A program made the position numbers and the translations under genes. This document shows, piece by piece, positions 35,616 through 44,455 of a stretch of 64,000 bases of DNA. The notes beneath the pieces were generated by a model. That model searched no databases, had not been told where the DNA came from, and saw only the letters and a program-made list of their open reading frames with translations. The stretch is from contig MPMR01000010.1 of the NCBI GenBank assembly GCA_002238605.1, positions 86,550-150,549 of the forward strand, in the 5' to 3' direction. Source of the stretch: BD2-11 clade cluster bacterium bin43 (GTDB lineage: Bacteria > Gemmatimonadota > Gemmatimonadetes > Longimicrobiales > Gaopeijiaceae). Each line of letters begins with the position of its first letter. The first letter of the stretch is position 1.

Positions 35616-36617
35616 ATGACCACCTCAACCAGACACGACATCGCCGCCATCCAGGACAAGATCCGCGAGGAGAGCGCCTTCGTGGAGCGCCTGCTGGATG
35701 AAGTCGGGCGCGTGATCGTGGGCCAGCGCTACATGGTGGAGCGGCTGCTGATCGGCCTGCTCTCCGACGGGCACGTGCTCCTGGAAGGCGTGCCCGGGCT
35801 CGCGAAGACCCTGACCGTGCGCACCCTGGCGGCGGCCATCCGCACCTCCTTCCAGCGCATCCAGTTCACGCCCGACCTGCTGCCCGCGGACCTCATCGGG
35901 ACCCTGGTCTTCGACCCCAGGGAGTCCGACTTCAAGACCCGCAGGGGCCCCATCTTCGCCAACATCATCCTCGCCGACGAGATCAACCGCTCTCCGGCCA
36001 AGGTCCAGGCGGCGCTGCTGGAGGCGATGCAGGAGCACACCGTCACCATCGGACAGACCACCTTCCCGCTCGACGATCCCTTCCTCGTGCTCGCCACCCA
36101 GAATCCCATCGAGCAGGAGGGCACCTATCCCCTGCCGGAGGCCCAGGTGGACCGCTTCATGCTGAAGCTCGCGGTGGGCTATCCCGACAAGGATGAGGAG
36201 CTTGAGATCATGCGGCGCATGGCGACGGGGCCTGCGCGCGAGGTGACTCCGGTGGTGCGTCCCGACGAGATCCTGCGGGCGCGCGACGCCGTCGAGATGG
36301 TGTACATGGACCCCCAGATCGAGCGCTACATCGTCGACCTGGTGTTCGCGACCCGCGATCCGGCCGCCTGCGGGCTGGACGACCTGGTGCAGCTCATCGC
36401 GTACGGCGGTTCACCGCGGGCGAGCATCTGCCTGGCGAAGACGGCGAGGGCGCACGCTTTCCTGCGCCGGCGCGGCTACGTGACCCCGGAGGACGTGCGC
36501 TCGGTGGGGATGGATGTGCTCCGCCACCGGGTGCTGGTCACCTACGAGGCGGAGGCGGAGGAGGTCACCCCGGAGGATGTGGTGACGCGCATTCTGGACA
36601 ACATCGAGGTGCCGTGA
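35616..36617 (+). CDS. MoxR-family AAA+ ATPase of the Bat operon
   Basis: 333 residues. Walker A GVPGLAKTLT, Walker B NIILADEINRSPAKVQAALLEAMQE, sensor 1 LVLATQNPIEQEGTYPLPEAQVDRF, and the C-terminal lid with GGSPRASICLAKTARAHAF. This is the canonical MoxR (BatAAA) sequence. It is an ATP-driven chaperone for VWA proteins, here DUF58 and BatA/BatB. AAAGG lies three bases before the ATG. First gene of an eight-gene operon and divergent from the xdhC pair. Confidence 0.95.
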   Translation: MTTSTRHDIAAIQDKIREESAFVERLLDEVGRVIVGQRYMVERLLIGLLSDGHVLLEGVPGLAKTLTVRTLAAAIRTSFQRIQFTPDLLPADLIGTLVFDPRESDFKTRRGPIFANIILADEINRSPAKVQAALLEAMQEHTVTIGQTTFPLDDPFLVLATQNPIEQEGTYPLPEAQVDRFMLKLAVGYPDKDEELEIMRRMATGPAREVTPVVRPDEILRARDAVEMVYMDPQIERYIVDLVFATRDPAACGLDDLVQLIAYGGSPRASICLAKTARAHAFLRRRGYVTPEDVRSVGMDVLRHRVLVTYEAEAEEVTPEDVVTRILDNIEVP

Positions 36618-36621
36618 CCGA

Positions 36622-37500
36622 ATGATCGCCAGCGAAATCCTTCGCAAGGTCCGCCGTATCGAGATCACCACCCGGGGTCTCGTGAACGAGGTCTTCTCCG
36701 GCGAATACCACTCCGTCTTCCAGGGACGGGGCATGAATTTCGCGGAGGTGCGCGAGTATCAGTACGGGGACGATATTCGCAGCATCGACTGGAACGTGAC
36801 GGCGCGCACCGGCACCCCGTTCGTGAAGGTGTTCGAGGAGGAGCGCGAGCTCACCGTCATGCTGGTGGTGGACGTGAGCGCCTCGGGCAACTTCGGGACG
36901 CGGGTGCGCATGAAGGGCGACGTGGCGGTGGAGATCTGCGCCCTGCTGGCCTTCAGCGCGATCAAGAACAACGACAAGGTCGGGCTGATCCTCTTCAGCG
37001 ACCGGATCGAGAAGTTCGTGCCTCCGCGCAAGGGGCGCCGGCATGTGCTGCGGGTGCTCCGGGAACTGCTGTATCATCGGCCCGACCGGAGCGGTACCGA
37101 CATCCGGATGGCCCTCGAGTACCTGACGCGCGTGACCCGGCGGCGGGCGGTGGTGTTTCTGGTGTCGGATTTCCTGGCGGGCGGGTTCGGGCGCGCGCTC
37201 AACATCGCCGGGCGGCGCCACGACACCATCGCGGTGCGGGTGCGGGACCGGCGGGAGGCGGAGCTGCCTCCCATCGGGCTGGTGGAGTTCGAGGACGCCG
37301 AGACGGGAGAGCGGTTCGTGGTGAACACCTCGGACCGGAGCTTCCAGGAGGCCTTCGGGCGCAACCGGGCCGCGGTCGAGGAGGAACTCGAGCGGACGCT
37401 CCGCCACGGCAAGGTGGACCTGATCGACGTGCGCGCGGACCGGCCGTACGTGCGGCCCCTGATGCGCTTCTTCAAGGAGCGGGAGCGGCGGCGGCGATGA
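36622..37500 (+). CDS. DUF58 domain protein of the Bat operon
   Basis: 292 residues. DUF58 core VNEVFSGEYHSVFQGRGMNFAEVREYQYGDDIRSIDWNVTART-like signature (residues about 22-68) followed by a VWA-like fold with MLVVDVSASGNFGTR, MIDAS-like D-x-S-x-S preserved. It is the usual cytosolic partner encoded after MoxR. Starts 4 bases after moxR and its ATGA overlap couples it to the next gene. Confidence 0.93.
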   Translation: MIASEILRKVRRIEITTRGLVNEVFSGEYHSVFQGRGMNFAEVREYQYGDDIRSIDWNVTARTGTPFVKVFEEERELTVMLVVDVSASGNFGTRVRMKGDVAVEICALLAFSAIKNNDKVGLILFSDRIEKFVPPRKGRRHVLRVLRELLYHRPDRSGTDIRMALEYLTRVTRRRAVVFLVSDFLAGGFGRALNIAGRRHDTIAVRVRDRREAELPPIGLVEFEDAETGERFVVNTSDRSFQEAFGRNRAAVEEELERTLRHGKVDLIDVRADRPYVRPLMRFFKERERRRR

Positions 37501-38798
37501 GGGGGTGGGCCACGTTGATGTCGAGGTGGGCGAGGCCGGGCGAGGCGATGACGTCCTGGGAACGTTGTGCCGGTGCGGCGCGGGTCGCCTTCTGTGCCGC
37601 GTTGATGGGGCTTCCGGCGGCGGGCGCCACCCCCACCCCCGCCTCCCCCCAGGAACTCCCCGCACCCCCCTCCCTCCGCGTGGCGGTCGACACCACCACG
37701 ACCACGGTGGGCGGGCGCCTCCACCTGACCGTCGCGGTCGAACACGCTCCCGACGCGACCGTGCAGTGGCCCGACTCGCTCGACCTCGCGCCCTTCGAGG
37801 TGCTCGACGCGGTGGTGAACCCCACCACCCTGGCCGACGGCCGCGCCACCACCACGGCCGTGCTCACCCTCACCGCCTTCGAACTGGGCGAGCTGGAGAT
37901 CCCGAGCTTCACGGTGGGAGTAGCCTCCCGCGGGGGCGTCAGCGACCTCGTCACCGACCCCTTCGGCATTGCCGTGGCGAGTGTCGGGCTCGACGAAGGG
38001 CAGGACATCCGCGACATCCGGGGCCCGCTCTCCATCCCGCGCAGCTGGCTTGCGATCGGCCTCTGGCTCCTCGCGCTCGTCCTGGCCGCGGGCGGCGGCT
38101 GGTGGCTCGCACGCCGCGCCCGGCAGCGCACGACCGACGAGGGCCCCGTCACCGAAGGCCCACCGCGCCCCGCGCACGAGACCGCTTACGAGGAACTCGA
38201 GTGGCTCGAATCGTCGGGGCTGCTGGCACAGGGGCGCATCAAGGAGTACCACATCGAGGTGTCGGACATCATCCGGCGCTACCTCGAAGGTCGCTACGCG
38301 ATCCGGGCGCCTGAGATGACCAGCCGGGAGGTGCTCGAGCACCTGGAGCGCACCGACATCGCCTGGGACGTCCACGATCGTTTCAGCGCCTTCATGGAGC
38401 ACTGCGACCTGGTCAAATTCGCAAAACACCGCCCGAGCCCGACCGCGTGCGCCCTGATCGTCCCGGATGCTCGCGCGCTCGTCGACGCGACCCTGCCCCC
38501 GCCGGAGCCCGAGCTGGATGAGGACACGGAAGGGGACAGGGGGCAGGACGGAGTGTCCCGCGACCAGGGAAGGAACGACGCGCGGGCCGAGGGCGAGCCG
38601 GAAGCGGCCAACAGCGGATCGGAAGCAGCCGAGCGCGGACCCGAAGCGGGCGACGCCGGACCGGAAGCGGCCGAGGGCGGGCCGGAAACAGGCGGGGGCG
38701 CGGGGGCGGACCAGGCTGGGCCGGAGCGCCAGAGCGTCACGGGGCGTGAGGGCGCGCAACCCCGGGTCATCCCGCTCGCGAGCGGAGAGGGACGATGA
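37497..38798 (+). CDS. Membrane protein of the Bat operon (DUF4381-like)
   Basis: 433 residues. A hydrophobic signal region is followed by a beta-rich extracytoplasmic domain (SLRVAVDTTTTTVGGRLHLT). A transmembrane helix sits at about 182-205 (SWLAIGLWLLALVLAAGGGW), then a cytoplasmic helical domain (YEELEWLESSGLLAQGRIKEYHIEVSDIIRRYLEGRY) and a tail of about 80 residues with degenerate repeats of the type (S/R)GSEAAERGPEAGDAGPEAA. This domain order is seen for the unnamed gene between DUF58 and BatA in other Bat operons. Overlaps both neighbours by 4 bases. Confidence 0.8.
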   Translation: MRGWATLMSRWARPGEAMTSWERCAGAARVAFCAALMGLPAAGATPTPASPQELPAPPSLRVAVDTTTTTVGGRLHLTVAVEHAPDATVQWPDSLDLAPFEVLDAVVNPTTLADGRATTTAVLTLTAFELGELEIPSFTVGVASRGGVSDLVTDPFGIAVASVGLDEGQDIRDIRGPLSIPRSWLAIGLWLLALVLAAGGGWWLARRARQRTTDEGPVTEGPPRPAHETAYEELEWLESSGLLAQGRIKEYHIEVSDIIRRYLEGRYAIRAPEMTSREVLEHLERTDIAWDVHDRFSAFMEHCDLVKFAKHRPSPTACALIVPDARALVDATLPPPEPELDEDTEGDRGQDGVSRDQGRNDARAEGEPEAANSGSEAAERGPEAGDAGPEAAEGGPETGGGAGADQAGPERQSVTGREGAQPRVIPLASGEGR

Positions 38799-39787
38799 AC
38801 TTCGCGTTCGCCGACCCCGCCTTCCTCTCGCTTCTGCTCGCGGTCCCCGCCCTGGCGTGGTGGTACTTCCGCCGCCGGACCCGCAGGGGCGGCTCGCTGG
38901 TGTATTCGGACCTCTCCGCCGTGCGCCGCGCCGACATCCGCCGGGGCGGACGCTGGCGTCACGTCCTGCCCGTGCTGCGCCTGCTGGCCATCGCCGCGCT
39001 GGTGGTGGCCTTCGCCCGGCCCCGCGCCGGCGTCACCAGCGAGAACGTCCTCACCGAGGGCATCGACATCGTGCTGGTGCTGGACATATCGAGTTCCATG
39101 CTGGCCGAGGACCTCGAGCCCAACCGCATCGACGCCGCCAGGCAGGTGGCGGCCGACTTCGTATCGGGACGGATCAACGACCGCATCGGCCTGGTGGTGT
39201 TCGCGGGGCAGGCCTTCACCCAGGTGCCGCTCACCCTCGACTACGGCGTCGTCCGCGACCTCATGGACGAGCTGGAGGTGGGAATGGTCGAGGACGGCAC
39301 CGCCGTGGGGATGGGGCTCGCGACCGCGATCAAGCGGCTGAACGAGAGCGTGGCCGAATCGAAGGTGGTGGTGCTGCTCACCGATGGCCGCAACAACCGC
39401 GGCGAGATCGACCCGCTCACCGCCGCGCAGATGGCACAGGCCCTGGGCGTGCGGGTGTATACGATCGGGGCGGGATCGCGCGGAACGGCGCGCGTGCCGG
39501 TCGACGACCCGCTGCTCGGCCGTCGCTACGCCACCGTACGCGTGGACGTCGACGAGGAAACCCTGGCGGAGGTCGCCAGCACCACCGGCGGGCGCTACTT
39601 CCGGGCGACCGACACCGAGAGCCTGGCGAGCATCTACCAGGAAATCGACGAGCTGGAAACCACCGAGATCGAGGTGCAGAACTTCACCCGCTACACCGAG
39701 CTCTTTCACTTCCCTCTGGCGATCGGCCTCCTGCTTCTGCTGATCGAGGCCGGGCTCGCCAACACCGTCCTGCGCAAGCTGCCGTAA
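38795..39787 (+). CDS. batA: VWA-domain membrane protein, BatA-like
   Basis: 330 residues. An N-terminal membrane segment (PAFLSLLLAVPALAWWYF), a second helix (VLPVLRLLAIAALVVAFARP), then a VWA domain with VLVLDISSSMLAEDLEPNRI and VVLLTDGRNNRGEID, and a C-terminal helix (FHFPLAIGLLLLLIEAGLAN). MIDAS motif intact. Aerotolerance-type BatA proteins are membrane VWA proteins presumed to form an envelope complex with BatB-E. Ends directly before batB. Confidence 0.92.
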   Translation: MNFAFADPAFLSLLLAVPALAWWYFRRRTRRGGSLVYSDLSAVRRADIRRGGRWRHVLPVLRLLAIAALVVAFARPRAGVTSENVLTEGIDIVLVLDISSSMLAEDLEPNRIDAARQVAADFVSGRINDRIGLVVFAGQAFTQVPLTLDYGVVRDLMDELEVGMVEDGTAVGMGLATAIKRLNESVAESKVVVLLTDGRNNRGEIDPLTAAQMAQALGVRVYTIGAGSRGTARVPVDDPLLGRRYATVRVDVDEETLAEVASTTGGRYFRATDTESLASIYQEIDELETTEIEVQNFTRYTELFHFPLAIGLLLLLIEAGLANTVLRKLP

Positions 39788-40834
39788 ATGTTCAGATTCG
39801 GATCCGTCGAGCTGCTCTTCGGGCTGCTGCTGGTGCCCCTGCTGGCGCTGCTGCTCCGGCATGGAGCGCGCGCTCGTCGGCGGGCGCTGAACCGCTTCGG
39901 CGACAGCGAACTCGTGCAGCGGCTGGCGGCATCGGTGCACGCGCGCAACCGCACGCTGCGCACCTTCCTCCTGCTCGGGAGCGTTGGCCTCATGCTCACG
40001 GCGCTGGCCCGTCCTCAGTTCGGAACCCGCGTGGAGACCGTGCGCCGAGAAGGCAAGGACGTCGTCGTGGCGCTCGACCTGTCCCGCTCCATGCTCGCGG
40101 AGGACGTCGCCCCGAACCGGCTGCAGCGCGCCAAGCTGGAGATCCTGCGCCTGGTGGACCGGCTCGACGGCGACCGGGTCGGCCTGGTGGCCTTCGCCGG
40201 ACAGGCCTTCGTGCAGAGCCCGCTCACCACCGACTACGCCGCCACCCAGCTCTTCCTGAGCGCCATGGACGTGGATCTGGTTCCGGTGCAGGGGACCAAT
40301 CTGGGCGAGGCGATGAACGTAGCGCTCGACCTCTTCGACGAGGAGGTGCGCGAGTTCCGGGTACTCCTCGTCGTGACCGACGGGGAGGATCACGAGGGCG
40401 AGGTCGACCAGGCCATCCGGCGCGCCAACGATACCGGCGTGCGCGTCTTCACGGTGGGCATCGGCTCGCTGGACGGGGTCCCCATCCCCGAATTCGACGC
40501 CGCCGGCAACAGGCAGGGCTTCCTGAGGGATGCCGACGGCAACGTCGTGACCACGCGCCTGGACGGGGCTACCTTGCGCCGGATTGCCGACGCCACGGGG
40601 GGAGGCTTCTATCTCAGCACCCCGCAGAGCGTCGAGCTCGATGCCCTCATCGAGGAGATGAGCGCGGTGGGCACGCGCGAGATCGATGCCCGCGAGATCG
40701 CGCAGTTCGAGGAGCAGTTCCAGCTTTTCCTGGGAGCGGCCATCCTGCTGCTGCTGATCGAACCGCTGCTTCCGGCGCGCCGACGGGCCACTGTCGCGGG
40801 ACGAGCGGCCGCGTGGAGGGAAAGCGGTCAATGA
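39788..40834 (+). CDS. batB: VWA-domain membrane protein, BatB-like
   Basis: 348 residues, a paralogue of the preceding gene: N-terminal helix (LLFGLLLVPLLALLLRHGAR), second helix, VWA domain with VVALDLSRSMLAEDVAPNRLQRAK and LLVVTDGEDHEGEVDQA, C-terminal helix (LFLGAAILLLLIEPLLPAR). The start abuts the previous stop with no spacer; the next gene overlaps by 4 bases. Confidence 0.92.
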   Translation: MFRFGSVELLFGLLLVPLLALLLRHGARARRRALNRFGDSELVQRLAASVHARNRTLRTFLLLGSVGLMLTALARPQFGTRVETVRREGKDVVVALDLSRSMLAEDVAPNRLQRAKLEILRLVDRLDGDRVGLVAFAGQAFVQSPLTTDYAATQLFLSAMDVDLVPVQGTNLGEAMNVALDLFDEEVREFRVLLVVTDGEDHEGEVDQAIRRANDTGVRVFTVGIGSLDGVPIPEFDAAGNRQGFLRDADGNVVTTRLDGATLRRIADATGGGFYLSTPQSVELDALIEEMSAVGTREIDAREIAQFEEQFQLFLGAAILLLLIEPLLPARRRATVAGRAAAWRESGQ

Positions 40835-41562
40835 AGAGGGACGTAATGAAGAAGGTCCTCTGGATGATGATGGGGACGCTGCTCGTGCCTGGTGCACTGA
40901 GCGCCCAGCGCTCGCTGGTGGAGGAGGCCAACCGGCTCTATGCCGAGGGCCGCTACGCCGAGGCGCACGAGATGTACCTGGAGGCGCTGCGCGAGAATCC
41001 CGGTTCTCCGCTGATCCGCTTCAACGAGGGCAACGCACTCTACCGGAATCAGGAGTTCGAGCGGGCGCTGGAGGCCTATCAGGACGCCCTCGAAGCCGGG
41101 GACACCGCGCTGGCCCAGGGCGCCTGGTACAACCTGGGCAACTCGCTCTTCCGCCGGCAGCAACTGGACGCGAGCCTTGAGGCCTACAAGCAGGCGCTCC
41201 GCATCGATCCCGGAGACACCGACGCCAAGCACAATCTCGAGCGCGTGCTGGAGCAGATGGAGGAGCAGGAGAATCAGCAGGACCAGCAGGATCAGAGTCA
41301 GGACGATCAGAACCAGGAGAACCAGGATCAGCAACAGCCTCCCCCGCAGGGAGATCCGGAGCAGGATGAGCAGGAGCAGGACCAGCCTCCGCCCGAGAAC
41401 GACGAGCAGGATCAGGAGCAACCCGTTCAGCCCCCCCCCGGGCAGATGACGCCCGAGGAGGCCGAGCGCCTTCTCCAGGCGATCCAGGAAGACCCCGACG
41501 AGGTCGATCGCCCGCCGCGGGCGGACTCGCTCGGCCGGAGACCGCGCAAGAACTGGCGATGA
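40831..41562 (+). CDS. batC: TPR protein, BatC-like, with Gln/Asp/Glu-rich tail
   Basis: 243 residues. A signal peptide (MMMGTLLVPGALSAQ) and three TPR units (ANRLYAEGRYAEAHEMYLEAL, GNALYRNQEFERALEAYQDAL, GNSLFRRQQLDASLEAYKQAL) are followed by a low-complexity segment of about 60 residues made almost wholly of Q, D, E, N and P. A short helix MTPEEAERLLQAIQEDP and a basic end RRPRKNWR close the protein. BatC is expected to be periplasmic. Overlaps batB and batD by 4 bases. Confidence 0.88.
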   Translation: MKRDVMKKVLWMMMGTLLVPGALSAQRSLVEEANRLYAEGRYAEAHEMYLEALRENPGSPLIRFNEGNALYRNQEFERALEAYQDALEAGDTALAQGAWYNLGNSLFRRQQLDASLEAYKQALRIDPGDTDAKHNLERVLEQMEEQENQQDQQDQSQDDQNQENQDQQQPPPQGDPEQDEQEQDQPPPENDEQDQEQPVQPPPGQMTPEEAERLLQAIQEDPDEVDRPPRADSLGRRPRKNWR

Positions 41563-43439
41563 GCGGAGTGCGGGTTTTTCGGAGTTTGGCCGCGGCTCGC
41601 CGAAGCGTTGCCCGGCGTTTCGCGATTGTTGCCGCAGCGGCTTTGTGGCTCGGACTCGCGTCGGCTGCGAGCCCGGCGGACGCCGCCGCCCAGGACGTTA
41701 GCGCGCGCGCCTATCTGAGCAGCAACCAGGTGGGCGTGGGGCAGCAGTTCGTGGTCAACCTGGAAGTGTCGGGCACGCAGCAGGTGGACGGCGATCCCGA
41801 ACTCCCCGACCTCACCGCCTTCTCGGTGTATCTCGGGAGCGGTTCGTCGAGTTCGATACAGATGTCAGGAGGGCGCACCAGCGTCACCCTCACCATCCAG
41901 TACCGCTTCCAGGCCACGCGCGCCGGCACCTTCACCATCGATCCCATTGGCGTGCAGGCCGGCGGAGGTGGGTTCACCACGGAGCCGCTCACCCTGAACG
42001 TTTCCGATGCGCCCGTCCCGCAAGGGCCCTCGGCCGGGCCGGGGGCGGCCGACCGCGGCATCGCGCCCGAGGACCTGTTGGTCGAGGCGGTGCCGAACCG
42101 CCGGCAGGTGTACGAGAACCAGCCGGTGGTGGTCGACTACCGCATCTTCACGCGCGTGAACGTGAGTTCGTACAGCATCACCCAGCTGCCCCCGGCCACG
42201 GGCTTCTGGGTGGAGGAGTATCCGCCGGTGCGCGAGCCGGTGATCGGGCAAACGGTCCGGGACGGAATGCAGTACACTACCGCGACCATCCGCAAGGCGG
42301 CGCTCTTCCCGACCGGGTCGGGCACGCGCACCCTCGAGCCGCTCGGCATCGAGGCCCAGGTGCGGGTGCGCCGCCGCTCGGCCTTCGACCCGTTCGAGGA
42401 CTTCTTCGGGCGCGGCTCGCTGCTGAACTCGAGCATTTCGACGGCGGCGGCCTCGCGGCCGATCGAGATCGAGGTGCTGCCCCTGCCCGGCGGGCGCCCG
42501 GAGGGCTTCACCGGCTTCGTGGGCGACCTGGACGTCACCGCCACCCTCGACCGCGACAGCGTGCAGATCAGCGACGCGATCACCCTGACGGTGGTGGTGT
42601 CGGGGAGCGGCAACCTGCGCATGCTGGCCGAGCCGGAGGTGGAGATCCCGCCCGGCTTCGAGGCCTTCCCGCCCGAGGTGACCGAACGCGTCGACCGCAC
42701 CGACGCGGGGGTGAGCGGGACGCGCACCTACGAGTACGTGCTGGTGCCCCGGGTGCCGGGGGTAGGAGCCATCCCGCCGGTCGAGCTGGCCTACTTCGAC
42801 CCAGGGAGCGGGACATACGAGGTCGCCACCAGCGGGGCGCTCGCGGTCGAGGTCACCGGGGTGGCGGCGGACGGGCCGCTGGGGACGGGCAGAGCGCGGG
42901 CGGGGGTGGAGGAGCTGCGCACCGACATCCGGTTCATCCGCATCGGCACGCCGGCGCTGGTGCTTGCGAACCGGACGCTGTTGGCGCACCCGCTCTTCTG
43001 GATCACCCTGCTCCTGCCGCTCGCGGCGGTGGGTGGGGCGGCGGGGCTGCGCCGCCACCGGGACCGGCTTCACGGGGACGTCGCCTACGCCCGCTCGAGG
43101 CGCGCGGCCAAGGTGGCGCGCCAGCGCGTTGCGGAGGCTCGCAAGCTGGCGGGTGGCGAGGATGTGCGCGCCTTCTACGCGGAAACGGGCCACGCACTGG
43201 AGGGCTTCCTGGCGGACAAGCTCAACATTGCCGCCGCCGGCATGATCCGGGACGAGGTGCGCGAGCGGCTGGCCGCCCTGGGCGTCGCCCCGGAGGCCGC
43301 CGAACCCTACCTGGAGTGCCTGGAGGAGTGCGACCGGCAGCGCTTCGCTCCCCCGACCGCGTCGGCGGAAGAGCGCGCGCGCTTCCTGGGCAGGGTGGAG
43401 TCGGCGATGGCGGCCGTGGCGGAGCACCTCGCCCGATGA
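41559..43439 (+). CDS. batD: BatD-like protein (oxygen tolerance family)
   Basis: 626 residues. Signal peptide (ending near AADAAAQ); a beta-rich extracytoplasmic region with the BatD features ARAYLSSNQVGVGQQFVVNLEVSG, PVVVDYRIFTRVNVSSYSI and RPEGFTGFVGDLDVTATLDR; a transmembrane helix at about 478-500 (FWITLLLPLAAVGGAAGL); and a cytoplasmic helical tail. Length and order fit the BatD family. Overlaps the flanking genes by 4 bases. Confidence 0.92.
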   Translation: MSGVRVFRSLAAARRSVARRFAIVAAAALWLGLASAASPADAAAQDVSARAYLSSNQVGVGQQFVVNLEVSGTQQVDGDPELPDLTAFSVYLGSGSSSSIQMSGGRTSVTLTIQYRFQATRAGTFTIDPIGVQAGGGGFTTEPLTLNVSDAPVPQGPSAGPGAADRGIAPEDLLVEAVPNRRQVYENQPVVVDYRIFTRVNVSSYSITQLPPATGFWVEEYPPVREPVIGQTVRDGMQYTTATIRKAALFPTGSGTRTLEPLGIEAQVRVRRRSAFDPFEDFFGRGSLLNSSISTAAASRPIEIEVLPLPGGRPEGFTGFVGDLDVTATLDRDSVQISDAITLTVVVSGSGNLRMLAEPEVEIPPGFEAFPPEVTERVDRTDAGVSGTRTYEYVLVPRVPGVGAIPPVELAYFDPGSGTYEVATSGALAVEVTGVAADGPLGTGRARAGVEELRTDIRFIRIGTPALVLANRTLLAHPLFWITLLLPLAAVGGAAGLRRHRDRLHGDVAYARSRRAAKVARQRVAEARKLAGGEDVRAFYAETGHALEGFLADKLNIAAAGMIRDEVRERLAALGVAPEAAEPYLECLEECDRQRFAPPTASAEERARFLGRVESAMAAVAEHLAR

Positions 43440-44311
43440 GGGCGCGTGCGATCCTTCCGGCCCGGCGACGGGGCCGGGCGCCCGGAGAGCGGGGAAGAGC
43501 GCGTACGGCGGTGAGCCGGCTGGCCGCGCGGGCACTTCGCGCGACCGGCGCACGGGCGGTGCTCGCGCTGGCGGCCGCCGGCGTCCTAATGCAAGCGCCC
43601 GCAGCCGCCCCGCTCCACGCTCAGGACGGACTCTTCGCGGAGGGCAACCGCCTCTACCAGCAGGAGGACTACCAGGGCGCGCTCGACAACTACCTGCGCG
43701 TCCGCGAGGCGGGGTTCGAGAGCGCGAGCCTCTACTACAACATCGGCAACGCCTACTTCAAGGCGAACGAGCTGGGTCGGGCCATCCTCTATTACGAGCG
43801 GGCGCGGCGCCTCGCCCCAAACGACGCCGACATCCTCGCCAACCTGGAGCTGGCCCGCTCGTTGGGGGCGGACGAGATCGTCCCGCTGCCCCGCTTCTGG
43901 CTCTTCCGGGTCGGGTCCTGGTGGATGAACCTGTTCCCGCGCTTCCTCCTCATCGGGCTGACGGCCGGGGGCTACCTGATGGCGGCGGGGGCGGTGGTGG
44001 GGCTGGTTCTGCGGTTGGGGGCGGCGTCATGGGGGCGGCGGGCCGCGGTGGTGGGGGGCATCCTCGTGCTGATGCTGGGCACCACCCTGGCTGTGCGCGA
44101 AACCGGACTCGGCCAGGCTCGCCAGGCCATCGTGCTCGCCGCCGAGGTCGGCGTCCAGAGCGCCCCCTCCGACGACCCCGCGCTCCAGCTCTTCGTCATC
44201 CATGAGGGCACCCGGGTGCGCGTGGACCGCCGCTCCGAGGAGTGGCTGGAGGTGGTGCTGGACGACGGCAAGGTGGGCTGGGTGCGCGCGGAGGTGCTGG
44301 AGGAAGTGTAG
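43436..44311 (+). CDS. batE: TPR and SH3-like membrane protein, BatE-like
   Basis: 291 residues. After a signal region come two TPR units (GNRLYQQEDYQGALDNYLRVREAG, GNAYFKANELGRAILYYERARRLAP), two transmembrane helices (about 175-200 and 210-230), and a C-terminal SH3-like domain (LFVIHEGTRVRVDRRSEEWLEVVLDDGKVGWVRAEVLEEV). Last gene of the Bat operon. The ATG at 43436 overlaps the batD stop; frames further upstream are inside batD. Confidence 0.88.
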   Translation: MRARAILPARRRGRAPGERGRARTAVSRLAARALRATGARAVLALAAAGVLMQAPAAAPLHAQDGLFAEGNRLYQQEDYQGALDNYLRVREAGFESASLYYNIGNAYFKANELGRAILYYERARRLAPNDADILANLELARSLGADEIVPLPRFWLFRVGSWWMNLFPRFLLIGLTAGGYLMAAGAVVGLVLRLGAASWGRRAAVVGGILVLMLGTTLAVRETGLGQARQAIVLAAEVGVQSAPSDDPALQLFVIHEGTRVRVDRRSEEWLEVVLDDGKVGWVRAEVLEEV

Positions 44312-44421
44312 GCCGTCCAAGCGCCTCGCCAGCCCGGCGCCTCGCCGCTCTCAGTGCTCGCGCGATTCATCCACGGACTGCCGGAAGCCCTCGGTCATGG
44401 CCATACTGTTTCGCGTAACTA

Positions 44422-44452
44422 TGCAAATCCAACATCAGATATTAGATTTGCA
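44422..44452 (+). promoter_or_regulatory. Inverted repeat covering the translation start region of the DUF4143 ATPase
   Basis: TGCAAATC (44422-44429) and GATTTGCA (44445-44452) are perfect 8-bp complements with a 15-base spacer. It ends 3 bases before the ATG and covers the region where a ribosome binding site would lie. AT-rich in a GC-rich setting. Confidence 0.5.
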
Positions 44453-44455
44453 GGC

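Noticed and set aside
38294..40897. 867-residue minus-strand reading frame across batA and batB
   Set aside because: Low-complexity His/Arg/Gln-rich translation with no start context; batA and batB are well supported.
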